Shown here one piece after another: positions 5,941 through 7,204 of a DNA stretch of 7,204 bases. The number at the start of each line of letters is the position of its first letter. Positions within the stretch are counted from its first letter, which is position 1. The notes under the pieces are model-generated. The model was not told the origin of the DNA. It saw nothing but the letters and a program-made list of their open reading frames with translations, and did not search any database. Origin of the DNA: CAZRIE01 sp964600075 (GTDB lineage Bacteria; Bacteroidota; Bacteroidia; Flavobacteriales; Flavobacteriaceae); the NCBI GenBank assembly GCA_964600075.1, contig CAZRIE010000159.1:1-7204 (forward strand). The letters run 5' to 3'. The position numbers were made by a program, and so were the translations under genes.

Positions 5941-7044
5941 ATGCCTGAAGTACAAGTAAAATCTAACGGTCGGCTTTTATCCCTAGACTTTTATAGGGGA
6001 TTAACCATGTTTTTACTAATTGCCGAGTTTACTCATCTATTCACTTTTTTCGTATTGCCTCAATTTGAAGGAACTTTTATTCATGCTATTGGATCTCAGT
6101 TTCACCACGTGCGCTGGGAAGGACTGCATTTCTGGGACTTGATCCAACCCTTTTTTATGTTCATAGTAGGAGTCGCCATGCCATTATCTTTTTCAAAAAG
6201 GATGGCGAGAGGGGATTCCTATAAAGATTTAAGCATGCACGCGATAAAAAGGGCATTTTTAATGTTACTCTTGGGTTGGGGGTTATATTGTATTGATCCG
6301 GGAGAAATTGTTTTTAGGTTTCAAAATGTACTGGCGCAACTGGGAGTTGCGTATATTCTGGCCTTTTTGGTAATCCGTAAATCCGTAGTAATTCAAATTG
6401 GTTTTTCGGTATTGTTACTTTTAATTACCGAAGGCTTATATCGATTCTTTCCTGTTGAAGGGTTTACGAATGCCTTTGTCAATGGAGAAAATTTTCCTGC
6501 GTGGTTTAATATGCTTATTTCAGGAGAAGAAAGCGGTGGTGGTTGGGCAATGTTTAATGCTATCCCAACCGCAGCACATACCATTTGGGGTGTTCTCGCA
6601 GGGCAACTGCTGATCGGTAATTATTCAGCAAAGAAAAAACTGCAAATCTTATTTGCTGCAGGGATTATTGGATTGGTTATAGGGTATGGCCTGAGCCCAT
6701 TAACACCCATCATAAAAAAGATAGCAACGAGTACATTTGTTTTTGCCAGCGGTGGATGGTCGTTGATCGCTCTCGCGTTATGTTATTGGTTAATAGACAT
6801 AAAAAAACATCAAAAAGGCGTGTTGTTATTTGCCGTAGTTGGCATGAATCCGCTATTTATTTATTTGTTTGCCCATGTTGGGGGAGCCGACCTTATTAAG
6901 AAAATATTTCTTCCGTTTTCAAATGCGCTGTTCGGTTGGACAGGCGAATTAGGCGCGCAAATTATTTTAAGTTGTATTGTGCTTTTTATGCTTTGGTACA
7001 TTTGTTACTGGATGTATAAAAAGAAAATATTTATTAGAATTTAA
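5941..7044 (+). CDS. Multi-pass membrane acyltransferase, heparan-alpha-glucosaminide N-acetyltransferase-like (COG4299/DUF5009)
   Basis: 367 aa with about ten hydrophobic segments (roughly residues 21-39, 64-84, 102-118, 130-145, 149-170, 212-227, 236-253, 264-286, 292-313, 337-361). The N terminus RLLSLDFYRGLTMFLLIAE is the family signature (R-x-x-S-L-D-x-x-R-G). The next conserved block has H56-x-x-W59-x-G61 and then D66-L-x-x-P-F-F-M-F-I-V-G; the His in HxxWxG corresponds to the acetyl-accepting His proposed for human HGSNAT. Near the C terminus, GMNPLFIYLFAH is also typical. Relatives move an acetyl group from cytosolic acetyl-CoA across the membrane onto sugar amines or other glycan groups; the bacterial substrate is generally unknown. 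The gene lies 402 bp behind the RraA-like gene with a pseudogene between, so it is probably a separate transcription unit, though it is functionally compatible with sugar or amino-sugar use. Confidence 0.85.
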   Translation: MPEVQVKSNGRLLSLDFYRGLTMFLLIAEFTHLFTFFVLPQFEGTFIHAIGSQFHHVRWEGLHFWDLIQPFFMFIVGVAMPLSFSKRMARGDSYKDLSMHAIKRAFLMLLLGWGLYCIDPGEIVFRFQNVLAQLGVAYILAFLVIRKSVVIQIGFSVLLLLITEGLYRFFPVEGFTNAFVNGENFPAWFNMLISGEESGGGWAMFNAIPTAAHTIWGVLAGQLLIGNYSAKKKLQILFAAGIIGLVIGYGLSPLTPIIKKIATSTFVFASGGWSLIALALCYWLIDIKKHQKGVLLFAVVGMNPLFIYLFAHVGGADLIKKIFLPFSNALFGWTGELGAQIILSCIVLFMLWYICYWMYKKKIFIRI

Positions 7045-7150
7045 AATAGTTGCATGCACCATGATTTGGCCAATTTAATGCAAAGAATACGTTTGTTTGG
7101 TAACCATATAAAAAAATAAAGTTATGTTTTAGAATAATGTAGAATTTCGT

Positions 7151-7158
7151 TATCTTTA
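7151..7158 (+). promoter_or_regulatory. Possible Bacteroidota -7 promoter element ahead of a gene starting at 7181
   Basis: TATCTTTA matches seven of the eight positions of TAnnTTTG and lies 22 bases before ATG 7181, which would give a short leader. No TTG is seen at the usual -33 distance, so support is weak. Confidence 0.25.
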
Positions 7159-7180
7159 TGTAGAACCTAATATACGATAA

Positions 7181-7204
7181 ATGGATCTTTACAATATTTT
7201 GAAC
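7181..7204 (+). CDS. Possible start of a further gene, cut by the window end
   Basis: ATG 7181 opens a frame MDLYNILN that is still open at the last base. It follows a 136-base AT-rich gap after the acyltransferase gene and a weak -7-like element. Eight residues are too few to name a family, and the start is a guess based on spacing and the open frame. Confidence 0.3.

Noticed and set aside
7050..7083. Inverted repeat TTGCAT...ATGCAA with an inner TTGGCCAA palindrome after the acyltransferase gene
   Set aside because: The outer stem is only 6 bp with a 22-base loop, is AT-rich and has no following T run, so it cannot be called a terminator with confidence.
1..7204. CRISPR array, tRNA, insertion sequence or phage features
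   Set aside because: No regularly spaced direct repeats, tRNA-like cloverleaf, transposase motifs or terminal inverted repeats were seen on either strand.

Overview
The window reads as a piece of a Bacteroidota genome, probably a marine Flavobacteriaceae member. This is inferred from the gene families, the AT-rich spacers, the weak or absent Shine-Dalgarno sequences and the lipoprotein and secreted-protein style. No rRNA or marker gene is present to confirm it. All recognisable genes are on the + strand.

Layout: positions 3-86 hold the last 27 codons of a gene that looks like an amidohydrolase/deacetylase-type metallohydrolase. Five intact genes then follow with short gaps of 21, 23, 63, 100 and 91 bp. 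They are a PQQ-type sugar dehydrogenase fused to cytochrome c (108-1895), a CBM9-like secreted protein (1919-2707), a seven-bladed-propeller lactonase (2771-3934), a RidA-family protein with a Tat-like leader (4035-4514) and a RraA-family aldolase-like protein with a signal peptide (4606-5538). A decayed C-terminal fragment of a haloalkane-dehalogenase-like alpha/beta hydrolase starts right after the RraA stop codon (about 5544-5801) and carries three in-frame stops. After an AT-rich spacer comes a multi-pass membrane acyltransferase of the heparan-alpha-glucosaminide N-acetyltransferase (COG4299/DUF5009) type (5941-7044). A further gene may begin at 7181 and run off the window.

How the genes may work together (inference): every complete gene in 108-5538 carries an export signal, including RidA and RraA, whose best-known relatives are cytosolic. 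This suggests an extracytoplasmic oxidative route. The dehydrogenase would oxidise a sugar or sugar-like substrate to a lactone and pass electrons through its own haem c. The lactonase would open the lactone, the RraA-like enzyme could cleave an oxo-acid, and RidA could hydrolyse reactive imines. The CBM9-like protein could bind carbohydrate. The substrate cannot be read from the sequence.

The two observations most worth following are the all-exported set of normally cytosolic enzyme families and the previously gene-less interval that aligns without gaps to the end of haloalkane dehalogenases.
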